Assembly (NCBI RefSeq): GCF_937898925.1 | Contig: NZ_CALDKF010000095.1 | Location: 1 to 31,563, forward strand | Length of the DNA stretch: 31,563 bases | From: an uncultured Methanobrevibacter sp. | GTDB taxonomy: Archaea > Methanobacteriota > Methanobacteria > Methanobacteriales > Methanobacteriaceae | Reading direction: 5' to 3' | In this document: piece after piece, positions 24,044 to 31,296 of the stretch | Position numbering within the stretch: position 1 is the first letter of the stretch | Layout: every line of letters begins with the position of its first letter | Translations under genes and position numbers: made by a program | The notes under the pieces: generated by a model | The model's input: the letters and a program-made list of their open reading frames with translations, nothing else | Database searches by the model: none | Told to the model about the DNA's origin: nothing

Positions 24044-26050
24044 TTAATCTTCAAGTAGTCTTACAAGACCATGACGTGGTTCGTAAGTAAGACCTTTGGC
24101 TTTGAGTGTTCTTAGGATTTCATCTGTTTTCTCTTCACTCATATCATGGTTTTCAGCAAGATGCTCTTTGAGAATATTCACTGGGACATCAACGAATTCT
24201 TCTTCCAATGCTTTGATTGCTTGTTGTACGATACGCATCTTATCTCTTTCAGATGTTGGAGTTCTTCCTTCAACTCTTGCAATATCGATTTTACCGGTGT
24301 CAGGATCCATTCCGATTTTCTCTAAACATCTTTTTTGTAAGCTGATTGCTCTGTGAGCATCTGAAGCTTCCACCTCATTTTTAAGTTGAAGTTTTGCACT
24401 TGCTTCAGCTAAACGAATGGTTGCTTCCAATTGCCTTGGAGTGATAGGTACAGGAGTGCCCTCTTCCATGCCTCCAGTTCTCACAGATACATAAAACTCT
24501 TCCAATACCTTATTTGCCGCATCTGTAAGTACAGGATGGATATTTTTACGTGCATAAGCGATATATTTTCTCAAAAGCTCTGGCTCTATATCATATGCTA
24601 TGTTAGAGTACTGGTGAGTCTTAAGAATATGCTGAGCCAATTCCCTATCCTTTTCAACATCTGGCTTGTCTTCAATTACAAATATCAAGTCGAAACGAGA
24701 AAGAATCGGTGAAGGCAAGTCAATTTGGTTTGCTAAAGTTTTATATTGGTCAAATGTACCGAATTTAGGGTTTGCAGCTGCAAGAACTGAACATCTTGAA
24801 TTTAAAGTTGCCATAATTCCTGCTTTTGCAATACTTACAGTTTGCTGTTCCAATGCTTCGTGGAGCGCTGAACGGTCTTCTGAGCGCATTTTATCCAATT
24901 CGTCAACACATACGTTACCTTGGTCCCCAAGTACCAATGCACCTGCTTCAAGAGACCATCCTCCAAGTTCATCTCTAACTGCCGCTGCAGTTAATCCAGC
25001 ACCGGATGTACCTTTACCGCTGGTGTAAACACTTCTTGGAGCTAATTTTGAAACGTATTTAAGTATTTGGGACTTACCGATACCTGGGTCCCCGACAATA
25101 AGGATGTGAAGGTCTCCTCTTAAACGAGTTCCATCTTCTAATTGTTGCACTGTTCCACCAAAGAGCTGCAATGCAATAGCTTCCTTTACATCTCTATGAC
25201 CTTTGATTGAAGGTGCAGTGGAGTTAATGATTTTATCATGTATATGAGGATCTCTAGATAATTCCAAGATTTTTTCTTCATCCTCTTCACTAAGTTCCAA
25301 TTCCTCAAATTCCTGTTCCAATGGCTCGATATGATTTACATAGATGTAGTTTTTGAATTTTCCACTTCTTTCTTCCCTAAATGTCTTTAGTATTCCTGTG
25401 ATTCTAACTTTATCACCAGGATTCAATTCATCTACCAAATCATTCTCTAAAACCATAAGCATTTGTTTTGGTTCGGTTCCTCCAGATAGGTTTTCCAAAG
25501 GTTCCTGCATTCTGGCACTTTGTGTATCAATGTATTTGGAATCCTCTTGAAGCAATCTAAAGGATCTTCCACCGCAGTCTGGACATAATGAAGGTTCAAT
25601 AATGCGGGTTCCAGAGTTTTGTTCCACATCTTGTATTCTCGCGCAACCTCTGCATTCGAATTTTGCTGTTTCAATACGTGGACGAATCTCATCAGTTTTT
25701 CTCACAATTCCATCAGCAGATACAAAGTTTCCAATGTATTCGCTCAATAAATCGCTTAATGGAATGTTGTTTGTAAGATTTTCAAATCTGATGTTCAATT
25801 TCATATCTTCCTTCATCAACGGATCGATATTTTTAATAGCCTTTTGTGAAGCTGCAATAACCTCTTCAGGCTTTGTTATCAATAAGTCAGCTAAATCCGG
25901 ATCAAACTTCTCTAAGTCTTCGTAATTGACTGTAAGTGACCTTTCATCAGGATATTTTTCTAATATTTCTAATACATCATCCTTGTAAATTGTTGAGAAA
26001 AATTCTTCAAATTGTGCAAGTGATGCTTTTGTTTTGTTAGTGGAATTCAT
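24044..26050 (-). CDS. mcm: MCM replicative DNA helicase
   Basis: This is the hexameric 3'-5' helicase that unwinds DNA at the replication fork. The 668-aa protein has a zinc site (Cys133, 136, 156, 159) in the OB-fold N-terminal part. Walker A is GDPGIGKS (320-327), Walker B is VCVDELDKM (about 380-388), sensor 1 is AAANP (424-428) and the arginine finger is SRFD (451-454). A winged-helix C-terminus follows. No intein interrupts the ATPase domain, although inteins are common in archaeal mcm genes. No ribosome site precedes ATG 26050, and a TTTTATAATATT element centred about 28 bases upstream suggests a leaderless transcript. The next gene downstream on the strand, aIF2-beta, is 280 bp away behind a terminator. 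Confidence 0.97.
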   Translation of the reverse strand: MNSTNKTKASLAQFEEFFSTIYKDDVLEILEKYPDERSLTVNYEDLEKFDPDLADLLITKPEEVIAASQKAIKNIDPLMKEDMKLNIRFENLTNNIPLSDLLSEYIGNFVSADGIVRKTDEIRPRIETAKFECRGCARIQDVEQNSGTRIIEPSLCPDCGGRSFRLLQEDSKYIDTQSARMQEPLENLSGGTEPKQMLMVLENDLVDELNPGDKVRITGILKTFREERSGKFKNYIYVNHIEPLEQEFEELELSEEDEEKILELSRDPHIHDKIINSTAPSIKGHRDVKEAIALQLFGGTVQQLEDGTRLRGDLHILIVGDPGIGKSQILKYVSKLAPRSVYTSGKGTSGAGLTAAAVRDELGGWSLEAGALVLGDQGNVCVDELDKMRSEDRSALHEALEQQTVSIAKAGIMATLNSRCSVLAAANPKFGTFDQYKTLANQIDLPSPILSRFDLIFVIEDKPDVEKDRELAQHILKTHQYSNIAYDIEPELLRKYIAYARKNIHPVLTDAANKVLEEFYVSVRTGGMEEGTPVPITPRQLEATIRLAEASAKLQLKNEVEASDAHRAISLQKRCLEKIGMDPDTGKIDIARVEGRTPTSERDKMRIVQQAIKALEEEFVDVPVNILKEHLAENHDMSEEKTDEILRTLKAKGLTYEPRHGLVRLLED

Positions 26051-26071
26051 TGTAATATAGTTTTTATATTT

Positions 26072-26083
26072 AATATTATAAAA
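26072..26083 (-). promoter_or_regulatory. TATA element for a probably leaderless mcm transcript
   Basis: On the - strand, TTTTATAATATT is centred about 28 bases before the mcm ATG and no Shine-Dalgarno sequence is visible. Further upstream, 26171-26212 holds an inverted repeat (TATATTGG and CCAATATA, 26-base spacer) in the divergent region shared with the 143-aa gene. Confidence 0.4.
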
Positions 26084-26291
26084 GTTTATTTAATTTTTTA
26101 ATTTTTCATTATAATCGCATTGAAAAATTGTTCCAGTTTCGTTATAATTTTTTATAGAAATTGACAGAACTATATTGGAATATTGTCTTTATTTCGTTAA
26201 AACACCAATATAAATTGATAATTTTAAATATGTGTAAAATTAAAATTAATAATAATGCTATTTACTTTTTAAATAATATTATGGTGAATTT

Positions 26292-26723
26292 ATGAGAAAA
26301 TCAAGATTGGGTCTATTCAAATCAACTTCTATGTTAATTTCTGTTTTAGGAGTGATAATGATTATAGCTACTGTTGCGGCAGTTGCTTATGTTGGTTTTA
26401 GCGTAGTTTCTTCTAGTTTAACTGGAGGAATTTCTTCAGGTACTCAATATGACCAGTTAGCTGAATTGAAGAATAATTATTCTAATTTGGAAGTTCAATA
26501 TAATGAAACTGGTAATAAGATTTATATGATGAACAATATCACTTTAGAAAGAGAATATGTGAATGCACAAGTGGAACTTGTAAGAGTTAAAAATGATATA
26601 AGTGATGTTGAGAGTGCATTATCTATGAATAAACCGGCTTCAGAAGTTGATAAAAGATTACAACTAGCAAGAGACGATTTAAAAATAGCTCAAGAAGCTT
26701 ATAACAGTTTATCAGTTAAATAA
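26292..26723 (+). CDS. Single-pass membrane protein with coiled-coil domain, 143 aa
   Basis: I do not recognise a family. The short basic N-terminus (MRKSRLGLFK) is followed by one hydrophobic segment at about residues 13-41, rich in Ile, Val and Ala (MLISVLGVIMIIATVAAVAYVG). The rest is a soluble, probably helical region with heptad-like spacing (LAELKNNYSNLEVQYNETG, VNAQVELVRVKNDISDVESAL, LARDDLKIAQEAY), compatible with a coiled coil. By the positive-inside rule the coiled coil would lie outside the cell. GGTGA at 26283-26287 is the ribosome site. It is transcribed away from mcm and converges with rlmE. A role in envelope organisation is possible but not shown. Confidence 0.72.
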   Translation: MRKSRLGLFKSTSMLISVLGVIMIIATVAAVAYVGFSVVSSSLTGGISSGTQYDQLAELKNNYSNLEVQYNETGNKIYMMNNITLEREYVNAQVELVRVKNDISDVESALSMNKPASEVDKRLQLARDDLKIAQEAYNSLSVK

Positions 26724-26870
26724 ATTTTTTATTTAACTTTCTTTTTTTAGTTTTTATTTTTTAGTTTTCAGTTTTTATTTTTTTTAGATTTTTTATATTT
26801 TTAACAGTTTAATAGCTATTTTTTCACTATTTAAACTATTTTAAAAATTTTTGACTATTTTGATTTATAA

Positions 26871-27497
26871 TTATTTTTTCTTTTTAGGCCCTTTTCTATA
26901 GCCTAAACCTACAATATACATTTCCTTGCTTTTTTGTCTTGAGGATGGAGGTTTAGTTGATTTGACCTTTCTGAAATCGTATTTTATGCTGTCTAAAAGA
27001 CGTTTGTATTCTGAACCTTGAAATGCCTTGATCACTAGATTTCCTTCGGTTTCAAGGATATTATCTGCAATCTTGAACACGGTCTCAACAAGGTCTACAG
27101 ACCTTAAATGGTCGAGGTCTTTCACTCCAGTCAATGAAGGTGCAGCATCTGACATTAGAACCTTCACTTTACCGTTTGTCAATTCCATTATCTTTTCCTG
27201 AACGATTTCTTTTGTGAAGTCCCCTCTGATTCCATAATAATTAGGTTCGTGGAATGGCTTGATTCTATTTAAATCGACTCCTACAACGATTCCCTCTTCG
27301 CCTACCTTTTCCAATGCCACCTGGGACCATCCGCCTGGAGCAGCACCTAAGTCCACTACAGTGTCCCCTTCCTTAATGATCTTGTATTTCTTATCAAGTT
27401 GCTTAAGCTTATATGATGCTCTTGAACGATACTCTTCACTTTTAGCTCTTTTGTAATAAGGGTCATTCTTCTTTTCCACTTGCCATCTGCTTCCCAT
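26871..27497 (-). CDS. rlmE: 23S rRNA 2'-O-methyltransferase RlmE (FtsJ/RrmJ)
   Basis: This is a SAM-dependent 2'-O-ribose methyltransferase acting on the A-loop uridine of 23S rRNA in characterised relatives. The protein starts MGSRWQVEKKNDPYYKRAK, with the SAM motif VVDLGAAPGGWSQVAL at 47-62. The catalytic K-D-K-E tetrad is visible: Lys30 (SYKL), Asp117 (MSDAAPS), Lys157 (LVIKAFQG) and Glu192 (SKEMYIVG). I place the start at 27497, one base after the stop of the upstream phosphodiesterase gene and behind GAGGGATTGAA. The open frame from 27536 adds 13 Arg/Lys-rich residues that overlap the upstream gene and are not needed. The 208-aa length fits the family. The pair is clearly co-transcribed. 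Confidence 0.93.
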   Translation of the reverse strand: MGSRWQVEKKNDPYYKRAKSEEYRSRASYKLKQLDKKYKIIKEGDTVVDLGAAPGGWSQVALEKVGEEGIVVGVDLNRIKPFHEPNYYGIRGDFTKEIVQEKIMELTNGKVKVLMSDAAPSLTGVKDLDHLRSVDLVETVFKIADNILETEGNLVIKAFQGSEYKRLLDSIKYDFRKVKSTKPPSSRQKSKEMYIVGLGYRKGPKKKK

Positions 27498-27498
27498 T

Positions 27499-28050
27499 TC
27501 AATCCCTCTTCTTATCCTTTTTCGCCTTCTCTTCATAAAAATTCAATGCAGAACAGACAGGCCTTCCAGTTTGAATGAATTCTATGCTTATGTCATTGCC
27601 GTTAATTTCCATCAATGCAACTGATGGGTCTGATAATCTTGGGTTTGTTGGACTTCCCGGATTTACTAAAATGACATTTTTAATCTTTTCAATTTGTGCA
27701 ATATGTGAATGTCCACTTACAAGAATATCTACTTCCAATTGCAATGCATGGTAATATAATTGTTGTGTATCCCCTCTTGGATAAACTTCTCCATGTATCA
27801 CTCCAATCTTATGGCCTTCTGCTTCTATGACTTTAGAAGGTGGAAGATCAATTTCTCCATGAACCCTATCCATATTCCCTTCAACAGCAACTACAGGAGC
27901 TATTGTCTCCAATTCATCTATAACGCTTTGGCTGGTTATGTCTCCTGCATGAATGATCAAGTCAACTCCTTCAAAGGTTTCCAAAACCTTTTGAGGAAGC
28001 TTAACTCTCCTATCTGGAATATGGGTATCTGATATTAATCCAATCAACAT
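27499..28050 (-). CDS. YfcE/MJ0936-type metallophosphodiesterase
   Basis: The protein belongs to the calcineurin-like phosphoesterase superfamily. It shows the complete two-metal motif set: DTH at residues 8-10, GD at 36-37, GNMD at 58-61, His86 in VIHGE and GHSH at 113-116. At 183 aa it is a minimal single-domain enzyme like MJ0936 or E. coli YfcE, for which phosphodiesterase activity on artificial substrates is known but the natural substrate is not. The C-terminal tail is lysine-rich (EEKAKKDKKRD). It is the first gene of an operon with rlmE. A 15-bp near-palindrome, TGATGAAATTCATCA, lies at 28085-28099, about 35 bases upstream of the start. Confidence 0.88.
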   Translation of the reverse strand: MLIGLISDTHIPDRRVKLPQKVLETFEGVDLIIHAGDITSQSVIDELETIAPVVAVEGNMDRVHGEIDLPPSKVIEAEGHKIGVIHGEVYPRGDTQQLYYHALQLEVDILVSGHSHIAQIEKIKNVILVNPGSPTNPRLSDPSVALMEINGNDISIEFIQTGRPVCSALNFYEEKAKKDKKRD

Positions 28051-28354
28051 ATTTTCACTTTAAATAGTAATTTTAAAATAATTCTGATGAAATTCATCAT
28101 CAATATTTTGAAATGATTTATTCGTTTTCGTCTAACAATAATAAGTTTGTGTAATATTGATTATATAGTTTTTTAGAAAATTGCTATTTCATCATTATCA
28201 TGCTCATCTTCTTACCATTATTTTAGTTCTATAATATATGAATTAAAATTTAATAATAAAACTTTATAAGTTTATAAAAATATAATATAATTATTGATAA
28301 ATAATTTTTATCTTTTAGTTGATTTCTGAAAAATATTAGTTCGGGAGATTAAAA
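28051..28354. promoter_or_regulatory. Divergent promoter region between the phosphodiesterase and purP genes
   Basis: There is no gene in these 304 bases. Near the phosphodiesterase start is a near-palindrome, TGATGAAATTCATCA (28085-28099), operator-like in position. On the purP side, AT-rich TATA-like elements lie near 28262-28280 (TTTATAAGTTTATAAAAA), about 80 bases before the purP ATG, implying a leader of roughly 50-60 nt. The purP ribosome site GGGAG lies at 28343-28347. Confidence 0.4.
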
Positions 28355-29446
28355 ATGGGAAAAGTTAGTAAAGAAAAAATATTGGAGATTTTGGAAGGGT
28401 ATGATAAGGACAATATCACTATCGCTACTTTAGGTAGTCACACCTCTTTACATATTCTTAATGGTGCTAAACAAGAAGGATTTAGAACTGCTATTGTTTG
28501 TGCAAAGGGTAGAGAAGTACCTTATCAACGTTTTGATGTTGCAGATGAATACATCATTGTAGATAAATTCGAAGACATTGTAAATGAAGATGTTCAACAA
28601 AAATTAAGAGACATGAACGCAATTGTTATCCCTCATGGATCCTTTGTTGCATATGCAGGTTTGGATAATGTTGAAGATAAGTTCAATGTACCAATGTTTG
28701 GTAACAGAGACATCTTAAGATGGGAAGCTGAAAGAGACTTGGAAAGACAATTGCTCGTAAACGGTAAAATCAGAATCCCAATGAAATACGATGACCCTGC
28801 TGAAATTGACCGTGCTGTAATGGTTAAATTCCCTGGAGCAAGAGGTGGAAGAGGATACTTTGTAGCTTCATCTCCTGAAGAATTTAATGAAAAGATTGAT
28901 GCAATGAAAGAACGTGGATGGATTGAAGATGCAGATGTGGAACAAGCTCACATTGAAGAGTATGTGTCTGGTTGTAACTACTGTATCCACTACTTCTACT
29001 CAGCATTGAATGATGAAGTTGAACTTATGGGTATGGACAGCAGATATGAATCCAGTATTGATGGATTCGTAAGAATGCCTGCTAAAGACCAATTATCCAT
29101 TGACATCAGCCCATCCTATGTTGTAACTGGTAACCACCCAGTTGTAATGAGAGAATCATTGCTTCCACAAGCATTTGAAATCGGTGACAAATTAGTTAAA
29201 AGTGCTGCAGAATTAGTAAAACCTGGTTTAAACGGCCCATTCTGTATCCAAACTCTTGTAAACGATAACCTTGAAGTTGTTGTATTTGAAACAAGTGCAA
29301 GAACTGACGGTGGTACTAATACTTTCATGGAAGGTTCCTCTTACAGTTACCTCAAATATGGTGAAGGTATGAGTATGGGAAGAAGAGTTGCACGTGAAAT
29401 TAAAATGGCACTCGAAAACGGCGGATTTGAAAAGATTATTACATAA
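28355..29446 (+). CDS. purP: FAICAR synthetase PurP (archaeal purine synthesis)
   Basis: PurP makes FAICAR from AICAR, formate and ATP, replacing the folate-dependent PurH formyltransferase in methanogens and other archaea. The 363-aa ATP-grasp protein begins MGKVSKEKILEIL and has TLGSHTSLHILNGAKQEGF, the AICAR-binding N-terminal block. The ATP-grasp loop is VMVKFPGARGGRGYFVA (about residues 150-166), followed by GPFCIQTLV and VFETSARTDGGTNTFM, which holds metal and ATP ligands. GGGAG is the ribosome site. Codon use is more biased (CCA, GGT and AAC preferred) than in neighbouring genes, suggesting strong expression. A strong terminator and T-tract array follow. Confidence 0.95.
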   Translation: MGKVSKEKILEILEGYDKDNITIATLGSHTSLHILNGAKQEGFRTAIVCAKGREVPYQRFDVADEYIIVDKFEDIVNEDVQQKLRDMNAIVIPHGSFVAYAGLDNVEDKFNVPMFGNRDILRWEAERDLERQLLVNGKIRIPMKYDDPAEIDRAVMVKFPGARGGRGYFVASSPEEFNEKIDAMKERGWIEDADVEQAHIEEYVSGCNYCIHYFYSALNDEVELMGMDSRYESSIDGFVRMPAKDQLSIDISPSYVVTGNHPVVMRESLLPQAFEIGDKLVKSAAELVKPGLNGPFCIQTLVNDNLEVVVFETSARTDGGTNTFMEGSSYSYLKYGEGMSMGRRVAREIKMALENGGFEKIIT

Positions 29447-29461
29447 TCTTACAAACTTTTG

Positions 29462-29500
29462 GAAAAAGTTTGATCAAAACTTTTTCAACTATTTTTTTTA
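29462..29500 (+). terminator. purP terminator hairpin
   Basis: GAAAAAGTTT (29462-29471) pairs perfectly with AAACTTTTTC (29477-29486) around a five-base loop. An eight-T run follows at 29492-29499. This is the first of a long series of T-tracts behind purP. Confidence 0.75.
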
Positions 29501-29520
29501 ATTTTTATTTCTTTTTTTTA

Positions 29521-29587
29521 ACTTTTTTTATACTTTTTTTACTTTTTTTACTTTTTTTACTCTTTTTACTCTTTTTACTCTTTTTTA
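29521..29587 (+). repeat. Nine-base T-tract minisatellite (about 7 units)
   Basis: Units of ACTTTTTTT, changing to ACTCTTTTT in the last three copies, repeat about seven times with a nine-base period; the first and last units are slightly longer. The array lies between the convergent purP and membrane-protein genes. On the + strand each unit is a potential archaeal poly-T termination site. A perfect 10-bp inverted repeat, ATATTCTAAT and ATTAGAATAT (29591-29600 and 29630-29639), follows. The 299 bases from 29447 to 29745 hold no gene. Confidence 0.85.
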
Positions 29588-29701
29588 TAAATATTCTAAT
29601 GTTCCTTGCTCTTTTTAATCAGTTATAAAATTAGAATATCCTGTAATTTAAGTCTTTAAAATTGAAAAAAATAGTTTGTTATTTGAGTGTAAAAAAATTA
29701 T

Positions 29702-29733
29702 AAAAAAAGAAGTGAGAATTCCAAATGGAATTC
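29702..29733 (-). terminator. Hairpin terminator of the membrane-protein gene
   Basis: GAATTCC (29716-29722) and GGAATTC (29727-29733) form a perfect seven-base stem with a four-base loop. Read on the - strand it is followed by TCACTTC and seven T. It begins 13 bases past the stop of the - strand gene. Confidence 0.6.
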
Positions 29734-29745
29734 ATTGAATTTAAT

Positions 29746-30276
29746 TTATTTTTTCCTTCTGCCTTTTGGAAGGAATAAGTTAGCAATGTTCTTTTTAACA
29801 TTACCGGTATCTTCGAATTTTTTCTCTTTTGGCTTAACAGGGACATTTTTAGTTCCTTTGGTGCCTTTTGCAATGTCATATTCCTCTTTAGCTTTTGCTC
29901 TTTCTTGGTAAAGGTAAGCTCCAAAGAATGCCATCAATGCACCAAGACCAAGTATTGCAACACTAGTAATCAAGTCTCCCATTTCTGTTGGAGTGTATGC
30001 TCCTAAAAATCCTGCAAATGTCAAGTAAAGAAGTGGTGTTGCACCTACAATACCTAAAAGAACAGCTTTAAGGTATGATTTTGCTTCATAACCGATATAA
30101 AGAGGACCAATAGCTGCAAATGCCATTAAAAGATCTATTCCATATTGGGTTGCAACAAGTGGGAAAAATGCATATGCCGCTGCACCGAAAATCAATGATT
30201 TTAAATTTATATCAGGTAAATTAGAATTTTTATTCTTTTTTACTTTAGGTTGTTTTGCCTTTTCTGCATCTACCAT
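29746..30276 (-). CDS. Four-helix membrane protein with basic tails, 176 aa
   Basis: I do not recognise a specific family. A lysine-rich N-terminus (about residues 1-24) is followed by four hydrophobic segments, near 26-42, 47-63, 69-91 and 102-123. A soluble lysine-rich C-terminal tail of about 50 residues ends LFLPKGRRKK. Both basic tails predict a cytoplasmic N- and C-terminus, consistent with an even number of helices. The only acidic residues near the membrane are in short loops. The region upstream of ATG 30276 is AT-rich. It is the last clearly archaeal gene of the window. Base composition and codon use match the methanogen part. Confidence 0.75.
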   Translation of the reverse strand: MVDAEKAKQPKVKKNKNSNLPDINLKSLIFGAAAYAFFPLVATQYGIDLLMAFAAIGPLYIGYEAKSYLKAVLLGIVGATPLLYLTFAGFLGAYTPTEMGDLITSVAILGLGALMAFFGAYLYQERAKAKEEYDIAKGTKGTKNVPVKPKEKKFEDTGNVKKNIANLFLPKGRRKK

Positions 30277-30470
30277 TAAATCACCTAAAACTTTAAAATA
30301 ATATTATTATAATTTTTATTTAATTAAAAAATTAATTTCTATTTATTTTTCTAAATTAGATTTTTATTTTTCATATAATTTAAAGTTTAATATTTTTTTT
30401 AAAAATTAATAAAAATTAGTAATGATTGATAAAAATTGAAATGATGAGTGTTAAAAGTGTTTAAAAAAGA
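30277..30470. other. AT-rich spacer leading into a composition break
   Basis: About 190 bases of nearly pure A and T upstream of the membrane-protein gene, holding no gene. Its archaeal side presumably carries the - strand promoter. Somewhere between about 30400 and 30480 the sequence changes from methanogen-like to GC-balanced bacterial-like DNA; I cannot place the join to the base. Confidence 0.6.
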
Positions 30471-30488
30471 AAAATAACGGAGGCACCT

Positions 30489-30959
30489 ATGATAATCCGA
30501 AGAGCAAAAAACACTGACCTTGACGGCCTGAACCGGCTATTACTGCAGGTCTGCCTCGTCCATCACAACGGACGCCCAGACCTGTTCAAATACGGCGCAA
30601 AAAAATACACGGATGACGAGCTGTACGCTATCATCCGTGATGATAAAACCCCTATCTTTGTTGCAGTCGATGAAAACGACAACATGATGGGATACGCTTT
30701 CTGCATTTTCCAGCAGCACGTAGGACACAACATCCTGACCGATGTAAAGACCCTCTACATCGATGACCTCTGCGTTGACGAAACTATGCGCGGACAACAC
30801 GTCGGTTCCGCCCTTTACAAGCACGTCCTCGCCTTTGCAAAAGAGCAGAACTGCTACAACGTCACCCTCAACGTCTGGAGCTGCAACGAATCCGCCATGC
30901 GCTTCTACGAAGCCATGGGACTCGTTCCACAGAAAGTCGGAATGGAAGTTATACTATAA
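30489..30959 (+). CDS. GNAT-family N-acetyltransferase, bacterial-type gene
   Basis: The 156-aa protein is a complete GNAT domain. It starts MIIRRAKNTDLDGLNRLLLQ and contains the core strand TLYIDDLCVDETMRG. The acetyl-CoA loop is RGQHVGSALYKH (about 101-112), and a C-terminal LNVWSCNESAMRFYEAMGL block follows, close to the RimI-like layout. The substrate cannot be told from sequence. The ribosome site GGAGGCACC (30480-30488) is a perfect bacterial Shine-Dalgarno. Arg codons CGC and CGT, Leu CTC and CTG and GC-ending third positions contrast with every archaeal gene in the window. A Rho-independent-type hairpin follows. The gene belongs to a bacterium or was very recently acquired from one. 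Confidence 0.88.
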   Translation: MIIRRAKNTDLDGLNRLLLQVCLVHHNGRPDLFKYGAKKYTDDELYAIIRDDKTPIFVAVDENDNMMGYAFCIFQQHVGHNILTDVKTLYIDDLCVDETMRGQHVGSALYKHVLAFAKEQNCYNVTLNVWSCNESAMRFYEAMGLVPQKVGMEVIL

Positions 30960-30979
30960 CAAACTTACTCAATAACTAG

Positions 30980-31022
30980 CAAGAGCACCGCGATTTATCG
31001 TCGTGATGCTCTTGATTTTTTT
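30980..31022 (+). terminator. Rho-independent-type terminator of the GNAT gene
   Basis: CAAGAGCA (30980-30987) pairs with TGCTCTTG (31007-31014). Inside, CGAT pairs with ATCG. An A and seven T follow. This GC-rich stem with a T-run is bacterial in style and unlike the T-tract terminators elsewhere in the window. Confidence 0.8.
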
Positions 31023-31068
31023 GATTCGAGGAGAGGAAAGTACTGTGAATTATATCTGTGATATCAAC

Positions 31069-31256
31069 TACAGTGTCGAGGAAGGACAAGCTTTATATTA
31101 TTGCAATCCGTGACTGTAGAGGGATGCCGACACTTATATTCCGACAAGCAGAGCGAAGACGGAATATTTAGTGGCGCTGCATCCCGGCCCAAGTGAGAAC
31201 GGGTCACGGATGCAATATATAAAGATTGTCCGACCGACAATGAGGAAAGCGCCTCA
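31069..31256. other. Long imperfect palindrome, structured RNA or MITE-like element
   Basis: This is most of the 337-bp gene-free stretch 30960-31296. Nested complementary segments run nearly end to end: TGTCG (31074-31078) with CGACA (31235-31239); GGACA (31084-31088) with TGTCC (31227-31231); TTTATAT with ATATAAA; ATTGCA with TGCAAT; TCCGTGAC (31107-31114) with GTCACGGA (31203-31210); GGGATGC (31121-31127) with GCATCCC (31179-31185); CACT with AGTG; and ATATTCCG (31136-31143) with CGGAATAT (31160-31167). The terminal loop is about 16 bases and there is one large asymmetric bulge. A small hairpin, TGAGG-CCTCA, sits at 31241-31256. It could be a bacterial structured RNA (6S-like in outline) or a non-autonomous palindromic element. 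The coding strand is undecided and no family is recognised. Confidence 0.6.
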
Positions 31257-31296
31257 CAGATAGAAATTCCAGTGCTTCCCCTCTTCGACAACAATA

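Noticed and set aside
24044..26050. Intein in mcm
   Set aside because: The ATPase motifs are contiguous and the length is normal, so no intein is present.
29521..29587. CRISPR array
   Set aside because: The nine-base units are contiguous, with no spacers and no cas genes; it is a simple minisatellite.
30540..30824. 94-aa open frame opposite the GNAT gene
   Set aside because: It is a shadow of the GNAT coding strand, which has a perfect ribosome site and a recognisable acetyl-CoA motif.
31064..31294. 76-aa open frame on the - strand
   Set aside because: It lies over the long palindrome, has no family features and no ribosome site; the base pairing explains the sequence better.
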